Of a stretch of 64,000 nt of DNA, positions 1-10,545 are shown piece by piece. The notes under the pieces are model-generated. The model had not been told where the DNA came from. It did no database searches and saw only the letters and a program-made list of their open reading frames with translations. This DNA comes from Cristatella mucedo (taxonomy: Eukaryota; Bryozoa; Phylactolaemata; Cristatellidae), in assembly GCA_009760855.2 (NCBI GenBank), contig WPIO01000009.1, positions 2,916,501 to 2,980,500 of the forward strand, given 5' to 3'. Every line of letters starts with the position of its first letter. Positions within the stretch are counted from its first letter, which is position 1. The translations under genes and the position numbers were made by a program.

Positions 1-43
<43 letters not shown>

Positions 44-64
44 ACACACACACACACACACACA
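1..64. repeat. (GA)n followed by (CA)n microsatellite
   Basis: About 40 bases of GA dinucleotide run directly into about 24 bases of CA. It lies at the window edge just downstream of gene B. Confidence 0.95.
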
Positions 65-86
65 GAGTGAAGAGCTAATTTCGCGA

Positions 87-92
87 TTTATT
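87..92 (-). terminator. Candidate polyadenylation signal of gene B
   Basis: AATAAA on the minus strand starts 12 bases after the gene B stop codon. If used it would give a very short 3' UTR. It supports 105 as the end of the coding region. Confidence 0.45.
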
Positions 93-104
93 CGACGCGT
101 GATA

Positions 105-388
105 CTAGAGTTCGTTCCTTGCACTTCCTGGCATTCCATCCATTCCATCACATCGCGAGAGCGGCGGTCGGTGAGCGTGCAGCTGGCTCAGCCGCACGTC
201 GCCCCAGAGCTCGTGGCTGTACACGGCCTGCAGCGAATCTCGAAGGTTGGCCGTCGCCTCCAAAGTTGCCTCGGGCATGAAGTAGTTGGGCGTGTCCCTC
301 TCTATCGAGTTCCGATAGTAGCATATCCGGCTTCCGTCGCTCCGGATGTCGCTCGACCACGTAACCGATCGAAGCACGATGCAAGAGC
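105..388 (-). CDS. Gene B exon 3 (C-terminal)
   Basis: The exon follows GCGTTTAG in phase 1 and runs to a TAG at 107-105. It contains LRSVTWSSD, LQAVYSHELWGD and AHRPP, collinear with gene A exon 3. Confidence 0.75.
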
Positions 389-3300
389 CTAAACGCAGCG
401 AGACGCTTCCTGTGTAGCCGGCGCCGCAGCGGCTGCTGCTGCGGCGACTGCTGCTGCTGCGGCGGCTGGGCGCAAGCCGGCTAGCGAAGCGCGCCGCCTC
501 ACCGCCGATCGTATCCTTAAGGGCGAGCCAAGCCCGGTACTTATGCGTCAGGCGGACGCTGGTCAGTCGGCCGTCGGGGACGCCGCGCGTACACTGGCAA
601 AACTCAATGCCCCGGAAAAAGTGGCGCGGGAAGGCTGGCGACGACGACTCGCTCTGACAATTCAGCGTCACCTCACGCAGGTGACAGCCGATGCAGCCGC
701 CGCCAGCGAGCGAATCCCCGTCCGATGCGGCGCCGGCGGCGGCGGCGGCCGGTTGCAGCGTCGCGCGAGCCCGCTCGTCGTACCACGGGCTGACGCCGCC
801 TTTCGCCGCCGTCGAGTCACCGCCGCCGGTGCGCACTCCGTACTCGGGCAGCTCATAGGTGATGCTGCCGCCGTTGTCGAACTCGGCTACCGCTTGGTAC
901 GTCAGGCAGGCCTGGATCCACCCGAACTCCAAGCGTAGGCGAGGCTGCGGGCCGCCGCCCGCCGCCGGAAGTACTGGCTTGACGGAGGCGCTGCAAAGGC
1001 GAGAGGGGACGTCGTGCGCATCGGCCCGCCTGTTCGACGCGTTGGAGCGTTCGCGCCAGTGCGGTTGGCAAAGCGAAGGCGGGCGGCATCGGAAGGCGAT
1101 TTGCTATCGCCAACGAGCCGTCGATTTGGATGCGTTGGGGGGGGGGTTGTCGCCGCAGGAACGTCGCAGACGCTGGTTTCAGCCGCAGAGCTCTGTAGCT
1201 CGCTGACGCTAGCGTGAAGTTTCGCGAGAATTCCGCCGTCCTTCGTTCAGAGAGCTCGCAGCAGTCTACTGGGCCTCGCGCAGCGGGCAGAAGAATGAGG
1301 CCGTATCGGGGTTCATCGACAGGCGAAAGAGGCAGGAATCGCTGTTTGCATCGCCGCCCCAACGAGCAAGAGGATCCAGGGGGGGGGGGGGGGGGCGCTT
1401 AGTTAGGCGGCTGCGTGTAATATGAAGCGCTCGAAATTTGGCTCGGAGTGAAATACTGTATCGAATATCCAAAGCGAATTCTGACGGTTTAATTTTCAAT
1501 GGCAAGAGATTCACTTGGGGAATCACTAGTTCGAGGTGGGAGGCCAGTGGACGTTGACGCCTCCCGACATCAGCGCTACGAGCCTGTTCCTGTTCGCCGA
1601 AGAAGTATTTTCCAAAAACCGAAGTTCTTGCGAACATCATATACAAAAACCGATGAAATTAAGACCTGCTTAAAGCTTGTCTGTTTATTTTTGGGCCGTT
1701 GCATGTAAGAAATTGCGTGCTTGTGGACATCTAAACGCTTATCGCTTCGGCTGCCAGGTCTCTCACACCGGCGACGGCGTTAGTTACGCCGGCGACTAGT
1801 AAACTGCACATTAACTATGATCGTGCGTACTGTTGTGTGACAGTGACTCCGGCGGCGGCTGTTCTAGTGGGAGTCTCACGGAGCCACAGCGGACGCCGTA
1901 GACGAGACTCTCCTTTATTCCTCTCAACGGGCACAAATATATGGAAGCCCAATCGATCGCAGCAGATGGCACAAAATGTAACCTGCATTAGTGGCCCGAC
2001 GCTTTGCTGCTTCAATGGCTCAAATATTGGCCACAGGTGAGGCGTGTGCGTTAGTGTCAGGCGCTCCGCTAAATACAGAAGAAGCCGCAGGCGCACACAA
2101 CAGTACCTATTATCGCTTCGTTATCTTAGTTTAAATAAATTCCCATGTGTTATTGCTGGTGCTAAGATCCATAAATTATGCATTAACAAAAGAAAAGCGT
2201 CCCGGAGCCGCGGAGGGGGGTGGCCGGGCCGCGAGCATGTCATCAGGCCTGCTATAACTCCGGCGGCGAAACTAAACGCTTGTCTCTGCAATCGTCGCTC
2301 AATGTGCAATACAATTCTACTAATAAGCGACCTTATTTCTAAAAAAAATTCCCGACCTGCTCGCCTTGACTAAAACTTGGCTAAAATCGGTAAACTTCCC
2401 GGCATTTTAAAGACGAAACTTCAACTGGTTTCTCCTTCTTTCATGCCCTTAGATCAATCAAAACTGGAGGCGAAGTCGCTATTATCACACGCTCGAACTT
2501 CGACTTCAAGTCGTTTGCAGTACCCTCGCAGCAGTCTTTCGAATCTATTGTCTTGATTTCACTCGACAACTAGCTACCAATGGTGGCAGTAATCCATCGC
2601 TCACAAGGTACCAAGTTCTCCTTTATCTCAGATTTCTCTGATCTCATTTCGATTCTGTGCGCAAGAAATCAATGTTTCCGCATTATGGGTGATTTTAATA
2701 TGAATTTCGATAACTTATCTAAAGCCTGCAGCACTAAATTTTGTGCACTGACCTATTTTTGTCACTTGTGGCTTAAGTTTATGGCCCTAGTCACATCAAG
2801 TTTCCCATACTCAACCACATTTTCTCATATATCTGCCCTTTGTCAGCACCAATTATTACCAAACTCAGCTTATCTGAGCACATGCAAATCTCATTCAGTC
2901 TACAATTTGCTCCCTCCTCATCATCTGAAATCACCTGTGAATCACGAAACCTCAAGATCCTTGACATCGATGCTGTTCCAGCGAGAATATCTGCTTTGCT
3001 TTTGTTGCTCAATCTTCCTTCCGACCTGTCATCATTGGTAGATTGCTACAACTCGACACTAGCCGACATGCTCGACGAGTTTGCACCTCTGACTAAGCGC
3101 ATTGTGTAACCTCACCCAGATGGCAAACGGTTTACCACAGATATTAAAGTAGCTAGGTCTATTAAGCACAAGCCTGAAAAAGCATATACAAGATCGGGAG
3201 AGACTTCCATCGGCAGTGATACGAGGACTATTGTAGATCGTACCAATCGATCCTAGAAATGGACAAGCCGAGCTACTATACAAAGATCGTTGACACACAG

Positions 3301-6300
3301 GTGCACGATAAAAAAATGCTGATGTCAACTATCAACCATCTCCTTAACTGCTTCCAGGCTATCTCCTTACCTAGTAATCCATGTGAAGATCTAGCTGATC
3401 GCTTCTCTAGCTTGTCAAAAAGATGGACAAGATCAGAGAGTCCATCCTTAACATGGCAGCATTCCCCCTAGAATACTGTCCCTCACTTCCAGCAGTACCT
3501 CAATGCTTATATTCAAGGAGAGCTCTAGTGACCTCGTCCTGAAGTTTAAATCCCAATCAATGAAGATAACTGGTCCTCTACACCCTATTCCCACTGTCCT
3601 GCTTCTATAATGCATTGATCTGCTGCTGCCATGCATAACTAACATCATAAATATGTCATACACCTCAGGCCGTGTCCCAGCACCTTTCAAAAAGGCTGTA
3701 GTTGGGCCTCTACTCAAGAAAACAATACTAGACCAAGAGAACTTAAGCAACTTTCGCCCATTCTCCCTTCTACTATTCCTATCAAAGACACTAGAACGAG
3801 TCATGGCAGATCAGCTGAACTCATATATCGAAACTTCAAACCTTGCTAATAAGTTCCAGCCAGGTTGTAGAGCTAATCACTCCCAGAGTCGGCATCGCTT
3901 CGCGTGTACAAAGACCTACTTAGGAATGCAGACTTAGCTAGAGTCTCTCTGCTTGTTTTGCTCAATCTTTCGGCAGCTTTTGATACTATCGATCACCAAG
4001 TTCTTCTAGAGCGCCTCTCATCTCGCCTGGGCATCACTGCCACTGCTCTGCATTGCTTCAGGTCCCAGCTCAGTGGGAGAATCCAGAGAATAGATGTGAA
4101 TGGACAAAGATCATCCGAGGTACCTCTGAGATATGGGAGACCTCTGGGCTCCGTGCTTCGTCCGATTCTTGTCACGGTTTATGGTCTACGTTTAGCCGAT
4201 GTGCTTGCCAGGCACAATCTAGGCTTTCACTTCTATGCGGATGACACTCAGTTGTACCTTTGCTTTGCTTCCTCCCAGCCCTTGAGCACGTCGAATTCTC
4301 TTAGCTCCCTTGCTGCATGTATTGATGACGTCTGCACATGGATGGCAGCAAACTTTCTTAAATTGAATGATGGTAAAACCAACTTACTAGTTGTGGGCAA
4401 ACCAAACGTAATTCAAAAATTGGAAAGGCTCATCATCGGTCCAGCCATAATATATCCTGTTGAATCTGCATGAAATCTAGGTGTCATGTTACAAAGTAAG
4501 CTTTAATCAGATGACCTCATCAGCTCCACAGTCAACTCTGCCTACTATCAGCTGCACAACGTTTCTAAAATTCTGGCTTGTTTAGATAGGGATATAAGAT
4601 CTAAATTGGTCCATGCATTTGTGACATCCCTTCTTGAATTCTGTAACTAACTGCTTGCTGGTCTTCTGGCCTGTGCAATCAGGTGCTGACAGCTGGTGAA
4701 AGACTCTGCAGCTATGCTGATCTGTCGTGAGCATCACAGTTGCCACATCTCACCACTTCTCGCCGACGTGAACAGGCTCCCAGTCAAGCAATGCACCAAC
4801 TTCAAGGTTTTTTCACTTAAAAGTTTCTTTATTTTTAGGCTCCAGGCTACATATCAGGGCTATTCCCCCACCAGGCTAAGCTAGTACCACCGGCTTTTCG
4901 GAATCTAATTGTTTACCTGTACCTCGTACAAACTTCAAATGCTTTGGAGATCGTTACTGTAGTTCGTATTCACTCAAATCCTGGATCTTTTTTCGATTTG
5001 CGTCTTGACATCTCCTGAAGTGACCGCATTTAAAAAGAAACTACACAAGCATCTATTTATGACAGCATTTAGTGGGTTCCTGTGATTTGACCTTTATGTG
5101 TGCATGTGTGCTGACACTGTATGCTGCTACTAACCATACCTGCATTCTGACCCCGTGCATGCCACCCCTAACCATGTTATTCTTGTTGTTTATTGAACAT
5201 GCTACCACTAACCATTCGATCGTGCTTCCTTTGCAGCAAATTTAAAGTGCCTAGAAAGAGATTGAGTTCTCAGAGTGCGCTATATCAAACGTATTATTAT
5301 TATTATTATTATTATTGACAGACTATTCTGTACGTTCAAAGGTAATTTAGCCTTTTTTCGGAAATTCATTTAAAACTTCTTCCTCCAGCCTCTCGAGTGA
5401 GTGCTGCTTTTCTAGTGCGAGGAGCAGCACACTAAGCGCTGAGAGCCACGCGCGAGCAGGGCCGCTGCATAGCAGCAGACGGACTGCGGCCTGCACCGAG
5501 AGCAGCGAGCCCACCGAGAGAGGAGCTTACCTAGAGGCCCTTCGAGGCGCAGAGCAGGCGGCGCATGCGACTAAACGCTACCAGCTGCACAGTTAAGCTT
5601 GCCTCTGTCCTCGATAACCAATCGATCGTTTTGGTACCGAAAATGGCAATAGAAGTTCGATTAAACCGAACTGCACATGGATGCAGCTGCGATGGGGCAG
5701 CAGTTGGAGCGAGCCATTGGTGAGCTGTGTGCCTCGGCAGACCGCAAATGGCGTAGGAGCGAAAGCGTGCTGCCACCAGCTGCGGAGCAGCACGACGAAG
5801 ATCCGAAGATCTGTCGCATTGTCATCGCGGCGTCATCTGTACGGTCTCGTCTAACTCACCTGAAAACTGGGCCAACCAACCAAACTTGAGTAGCTGTCGC
5901 ATCGCATTCCAGGCGCGGCTGGTACGAGGGGCTGGCCTCAGCAGGGAAGCCGAACGTGAGCTCCTGCTCAGCGGCCAGGCTGCAAATGAATGCAGGACGT
6001 TGCAGCAATCGGGAGCCGCCGCTGCAAGCCGATTCCACAATGACTGCCGATAGCAATGCCAAGGGCTCAGACTGACTACGGCCTAGCTTCTTTGCAGCTT
6101 GGAGATTGGACAGTCGACCACTTTCTCAGCGCCCAGTCTCAAGCACGGGTTCAAGTCTCAGCTGAAGACACGTCTCCTTGGGCCAGATTTCCCTTGTCCT
6201 TCTCCCTCATGTGTGCTGTGCGTGCTCACACGCGCAAGATTAAAAACAGCATGAAGCTAGCCAGGGTCCTACTAACCGATGGCCCTGGATAATAATAATA

Positions 6301-9300
6301 ATAATAATAATAATTCACTTGATAAAGCGCCCTCAGAGAACTCAATCTCTCTCTAGGCGCTTTACATTTGCTGCAAAGTGAAATGCAATTGAATGGTAAG
6401 TAATATCGTGCTTTATAAACAGCATGAACAACGTGGTTAGGGGTGACATGCACAGGGTCAGCATGCGAATGGGGTTAGTGGCAGCATGCACAGAGTCAGC
6501 ACGCATAAGCACATCAAGGACGAATCACAGGGACCCACTAAACTATGTCATAGATAGGTGTCTTTAAGTTCATTTTAAATGTGGTCAAGTCAGGGGATGT
6601 TCTGACGCAAGTCGGAAGGGAGTTCTAGGCTTTGGGAGCATTCGAATTAAGTGCAAGGTTTCCATAGGATTTGAGGTTTGTACGAGGTAGTGGTAAACTG
6701 TTGAATTCCGAAAAGCGGGTGGTACGATGCTTGGCATGGTGGGGTAGTATATCTGAAAGATAGGCTGGAGCCATAGAATGAAGTGACCTACAAGTGAGCG
6801 ACAAAACTTTGAAGTCGATGCGTTGCTTGATTGGTAGCCAGTGCAGGTCGGCGAGATGTGGTGTGATGTGGCAACTGCGACGCTCACGACAGACAAGTCT
6901 AGCTGCAGAGTTTTGCACAAGCTGTAGTCGCCTGATTGCACATGCCGGTAGGCCAGCAAGAAGTGAGTTACAGAAATCAAGTCAGGATGTCACAAATGCG
7001 TGGACCAATTTAGACGTGCAACGGAGCAGCTCTCAGGCTAGCCGCGATATTAGCCTTGCCTTAGTGGGGTCGGTTAGGGCGCCTAGTACAGACCCAGCTC
7101 CTGACTCACCTAGCTCAGGTTAGAATGGAGCTTTATGCAGGCGATGCGGTTAGGAGATGGAGCGACTAATGTGGTTGTCTTAGCGGGTTCGACTTGGACA
7201 CCTTGTACAGGCCCGGCCCCTGGTCTACCCACTAAAGCTAGAATGAAGCCTGGTGCAGACGTTGCGGTCAGGATGTGCACCGACTAATATGCTGAAGTAG
7301 AAATAGCAGCTGCGCGCGAGGTCAGGAGTATAGAGGAGAGAGGATACAAGAGACTACGCCTCGAGAGCTCGGGGACAGCTTGGGTAGTCGAGCAGAGACT
7401 ACGCCCCGAGAGCTCGGGGCTGCAGCTTCGGTAGTCGATGCGAGACTACGCTTCGAGAGCACGAGAGACGAACCTACGGCGACGGACAGCTAAGTGCAAC
7501 TTAGACTGCACAGTTGTGTTCTGCCGGCTATTCAGTTAGCTGCTCGTATCTTGGGGTGCTGTAGCGGCCCGCCTTCGGGTTGGGACAATCGCTAGCGACG
7601 CGCGCATAGGATAGTTTATTATACTCGGGAGTTCGCACAGTTAACTCCGTCGGTCCGGTGCGCGCCGCGTAAAGCGCTTGAGCCGGCGCGTAACCGCTAC
7701 TAACAGGCCCACAATAAACTGTTGCTTTCGGCACCCAGTTGTGGCCGCCTGTGTTTTAACCGCACCGCAGCGCTGCATCGCACGGTCCACCGGCAGAGAA
7801 ACGGGGGGGGGAGACCTTATCTGCGCGGTTACAGACGTGGTATTCTTATCTATTCAAGCCCAAATTTAGCAATGTTATGTAGCTGAAAGTTGGCAGATTT
7901 GACTGTGGAGCTGATGCGGTCGTCTAACGAGAGGTCACTTTGGAACATGACAACTAGATTCACTTTTATGCTGAAGATACTGAGATTTGTCATGTAAATC
8001 AGCGGAATCTGCTGCAGCGACTGATAAACTGAATGCTCGTCCTACCGACATTCGATCCTGGATGTCGGCAAAGTTTTGTAAACAAGACGATGGTAAAACG
8101 GAGCTGCTAATCATAGGACACTCCAAGCCTATGGCTGGACTAGAAGGCTTTGCTCTTCTAATTGACGATGCTGTTGTGCAACCTTCACAGTCACTCAAAA
8201 TTTAGGTGTCGTCTTTGACAGTTGCCTAAGTTTTGAAAGGTTCGTCAAAAACACTGCTGCCACGCCTAGCCATTACGTAAGATCTCTAAGATTATGGGCT
8301 TTCTATAACCGTCGCTTGCACCAAGTTTAACTAGCTCACTGGCTCTGTCTCAGCTAGATTATTGAAATTTCATTATGGCTGGACTACCAAATAAAGCCAA
8401 GGTCGCTGCAGCTGGCGATGGATATGGCTGCAAAGGCTAGTTTACAAATCCCAGAGGTTTGACCGCGTGTCTCCTTTGCTGAAAAAGCTTGGATGGCTGC
8501 CGATTGATCAACGGGTACAGAGAAATGTTCTTACCCCGACCCACAATACCCGCAATGGCTTGTCTCTCTCTTGCATACCTAGCTGAACTGCTGTAGCAGG
8601 TTTCATTCTCCTCGTGCGCTCGTGGTCCTGTGCGGACAATAAATCAGCCACTTAATTTCTCCGCTTAAAGACCGTTGGCGACAGATACCTTTGCTCTGCA
8701 GGTCGTAGGCTGTGGAACTCACATCCACAATTCTTATGCAATGTCAACTACTTTCCTGCTGCCGACTGTGGCACATCCTTTTCATCGGTCCTGAGCTGCT
8801 ACTTCCAGGCTACTCACTACCTCAATTGCTCTCCTGACTCAGCTATGTAATGTAATGTATCTCCGTCAGTAACTCCACAAAGTCATAAAGACCATGTGGA
8901 CGTTACGCAGGAGAGTTTTGTATAGCCCACTCACAGCCTAAGCGGCTTTCGGTACGCATTCGGTAGCCAACAGACTTCGTCTCACACAACAAAGAGAAAG
9001 TGGGAAGCATAGCAGAGTTAGGAGAGCAGTTGAGGTAGTGAGTAGCATAGAAGTAGCAGTTCAGGACCGCTGAAAAAGATGTGCCATAGTCAGCAGTTGG
9101 AGAGTAGAGCTATGCTTCTCACTTTCTCTTTGTTTCGTGAGATGAAATCTGTTGGCTACCGAATGCGTACCGAAAGCCGCTGAGGCCGTGAGTGCGAAAC
9201 ATACAAGGCTATCGTGCATAACATCGTCTTTGTTGCTTTGTGGAGCTACAGACGATGATACATTACATTCGAGCGAGCATCCACGGGCCAAGACCCAGGG

Positions 9301-9843
9301 GCCGAATCTCTACCCAGGCGCTCCACGAGTGCCGCAGGGCTCAGCCCGCGACCCCGGTCATTTTTTCTGGCATCTCGAGTCCAAACAAAAAACTACTCCA
9401 TGAGCTCAACCGTTGACTGCGCGAGTCATCGCACAAGGCCTCGGTCTCAGCACGATGCCGCCCACTATTGCAGCGAGGCTAATAGAGGCGGCAGCAACTC
9501 GTGTATCCCACTAAGCGGCATCGGCCGTCGCGCGTACCTACGGCACGATGTGGTGCGTGGTCGCCATAGCGCCACTGGTGTCGACGATCAGGCCGAGAGC
9601 CCCACAGGCGTACACTCGAGGAAAGTACTTCCTGTACACAGCTGGGCCAGCATCGACGTAATCGCTCGCCCATTTGAAATCGTGGGCATACGCAGGAGCG
9701 GCCGAGAATCGCCGTGCGCTGTAGATCTCGCTCAGGGCGTCGCCGTGATCTTTCCTCAGGAACCTCGTGACGACGTGCGGAAATGGAAGGGCTGAGAATT
9801 TAAAGTCAGCTCGAGATGCCTGATCGCTGAATTGAAGCTCCAT
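105..9843 (-). CDS. Gene B: FAM78-like paralogue, three exons, complete
   Basis: Exons on the minus strand are 9843-9542, 990-503 and 388-105, joining in phases 2 and 1 to give 357 aa. Donors are CC/GTAGGT and GCG/GTGAGG; acceptors are CGCCTTTGCAG/C and GCGTTTAG/GC. Every intron position and phase matches gene A. Motifs are LPFPHVVTRF in exon 1, GWIQAC at 124-129, TYELP, PWY, KYRAWLAL and LRSVTWSSD. Exon 2 is 63 bases longer than in gene A; the insertions are Gly/Ala/Pro-rich (around LQPAAAAAGAASDG), as expected of slippage in GC-rich DNA. Intron 1 is 8.5 kb and filled with retroelements; intron 2 is 114 bp. Identity to gene A is roughly four residues in ten by eye in exon 3. The function is unknown; the FAM78 resemblance is as for gene A. 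Confidence 0.72.
503..990 (-). CDS. Gene B exon 2
   Basis: A strong acceptor, CCCCTCTCGCCTTTGCAG, precedes this exon. It restores the phase left by exon 1 and gives IVP-ASV at the junction, next to IR-ASA in gene A. It ends GGC G before GTGAGG. Confidence 0.78.
1379..1395. repeat. G17 homopolymer
   Basis: Seventeen consecutive G in gene B intron 1, a G-quadruplex-prone and slippage-prone tract. Confidence 0.9.
2265..5316 (+). mobile_element. LINE-A: L2/CR1-type non-LTR retrotransposon, long decayed copy
   Basis: This copy reads in pieces through an ORF2-type polyprotein with frameshifts and stops. From about 2280 to 3110 it shows the AP-endonuclease (CLCNRRSMCN, AVIHRSQGTKFSFISDFSDL, MGDFNMNFD). 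From about 3650 to 4470 it shows reverse transcriptase: AAFDTIDHQVLLERL, a degraded palm segment and FYADDTQLYLCF with the YADD catalytic motif. The C-terminal region follows to about 5040. The 3' UTR ends with a short hairpin and (ATT)n at 5296-5316. It lies in the antisense direction inside intron 1 of gene B. It is not active as it stands. The clade is inferred from motif spacing and 3' tail type. Confidence 0.85.
5296..5316. repeat. (ATT)n LINE-A tail
   Basis: Seven ATT units directly after the LINE-A 3' hairpin; the tail type recurs after most other LINE-A copies. Confidence 0.85.
5317..6289. other. Intronic stretch of gene B without a supported gene
   Basis: The sequence becomes GC-rich from about 5400 to 6060. 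Several short overlapping frames on both strands look like chance products of composition. I see no domain. Confidence 0.4.
6290..6990 (-). mobile_element. LINE-A 3' fragment, reverse orientation
   Basis: It begins with (AAT)n and the hairpin complement AAAGCGCC...GGCGCTTT, then the 3' UTR. The minus-strand frame 6918-6625 reads NSAARLVCRERRSCHITPHL and IDFKVLSLTCRSLHSMAPAY, the C-terminal domain after the reverse transcriptase. It is 5' truncated, as is usual for LINE insertions. Confidence 0.85.
7062..7290. repeat. Two imperfect 110-bp direct repeats
   Basis: Unit 1 is 7062-7171 and unit 2 is 7181-7290. They share landmarks in order: a GTACAG, GCTCCTG/GCCCCTG, GTTAGAATGGAG/GCTAGAATGAAG, GATGCGGT/GTTGCGGT and CGACTAAT. 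The identity is clear but far from perfect. I see no coding sense. Confidence 0.65.
7350..7465. repeat. Tandem repeat of about 46 bp with internal palindromes, 2.5 copies
   Basis: Units start at 7350, 7395 and 7442 with GAGACTACG. Unit 2 contains CCCCGAGAGCTCGGGG, a perfect 7-bp-arm inverted repeat, nested inside a GACTAC...GTAGTC pair. Such DNA can form stem-loops. Confidence 0.7.
7860..9275 (+). mobile_element. LINE-B copy, plus strand, interrupted at 8848-9107
   Basis: The plus-strand fragments read DIRSWMSAKFCKQDDGKTELLI at about 8055-8110 and then the C-terminal region (FDRVSPLLKKLGWLPIDQR at about 8460-8515), with frameshifts. The 3' end is split by a reverse insertion and resumes at 9108, ending TACATTACATT at about 9275. 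It resembles the copy at 61760-64000. Confidence 0.75.
8848..9107 (-). mobile_element. LINE-B 3' fragment nested inside another LINE-B, reverse orientation
   Basis: 260 bases starting with TAATGTAATGTATCTCCGTC (the reversed 3' tail) and matching 61760-62020. AGCTATG flanks it on both sides (8841-8847 and 9108-9114); in other copies this heptamer occurs once at this place. It is therefore a target-site duplication. Confidence 0.8.
9276..9541. other. Intron 1 of gene B next to exon 1
   Basis: GC-moderate sequence without recognisable element. It includes the intron side of the gene B donor at 9541. Confidence 0.4.
9542..9843 (-). CDS. Gene B exon 1
   Basis: The exon starts at an ATG (MELQFSD) and codes 100 residues plus two bases. 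The donor GTAGGT lies just inside a TAG that would otherwise end the frame, so splicing is required for a full product. Confidence 0.72.
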
Positions 9844-10369
9844 GTTTGCGCTTGCAATTGCTAAGCTGGTGAGAATTCAAAGCGATCAGCGTGCGATGTT
9901 ACCGGACGCCTGTGCACGTCGCTTCGCGTTCGCCTATAAGACGTTACGTAACGACGTAACGTGGATCGTTTTACGAGAAGGCGACTAGGAAAAATCTCCT
10001 ACCCTTGGAGATCGGTGAATTTAATTGCACTAACCCCCAAACATCGTACAGCGTAAAATATTCGTGTTGCCCAAGCGAAATGCAGACTCGCGGCATTGTT
10101 TGGTGATGCTCGCATGCGGTAAGCAAAGAGAAAAAAGAGCGGCACCTTTATCCGAATCATCAATGACATTCAGATGCCGTCACGAGCTGTGCCACCGGCA
10201 AACTTCTATTCTCGATGTTATACAACTTTAAAAGGGATGTCAAGAACTATTTGTTCAGCTACTCTAATGAAAAAAGCTGATCTTACCCGATGTCGGAGCA
10301 ATACAAGTCGCGGGAACATCGCAGCGATCGTTAAACTGTGCCTAGGACGGCAGGATTTATCATAATTTG
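9844..10369. other. Upstream flank of gene B
   Basis: This holds the likely promoter and 5' UTR of gene B on the minus strand. No TATA box or initiator stands out. It contains TACGTAACGACGTAACG at about 9944-9961, a short CpG-bearing repeat that could bind a bZIP-type factor; that is speculation. Confidence 0.3.
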
Positions 10370-10545
10370 GGGAGCCGTGATGGCACACCAGGTAAGGCGG
10401 TTGCTTTCACGACCTCGGTCCCGAGGTCGTGGGTTAGATTCCTGCGGTGGGTGATTCTATGTCGCCACTGCAAGCGGTGGTGACAGCCGTAAAGGCTCTT
10501 CTGTCGCTATACAAAAAGAGGCTGCTTAATCAGCTAGGATTTATT
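10370..10545 (+). mobile_element. SINE-2, tRNA-headed
   Basis: A tRNA-like head (GATGGCACACCAGGTAAGG) is followed by a B-box-like GTGGGTTAGATTCCTG. The body is CACTGCAAGCGGTGGTGACAGCCGTAAAGGCTCTTCTGTCGCTATACA. The same body recurs at 14470 and 27490 and, reversed, at 17300 and 28390. Confidence 0.6.

Noticed and set aside
853-1362. A 169-codon minus-strand frame overlapping gene B exon 2
   Set aside because: It is in a different frame from the conserved exon, is Arg/Pro-rich from composition, and has no match in gene A.
7470-7800. Possible solo LTR (AATAAA near 7715, GC-rich, upstream of a G run)
   Set aside because: No TG...CA ends, target duplication, primer-binding site or second copy could be found by eye.
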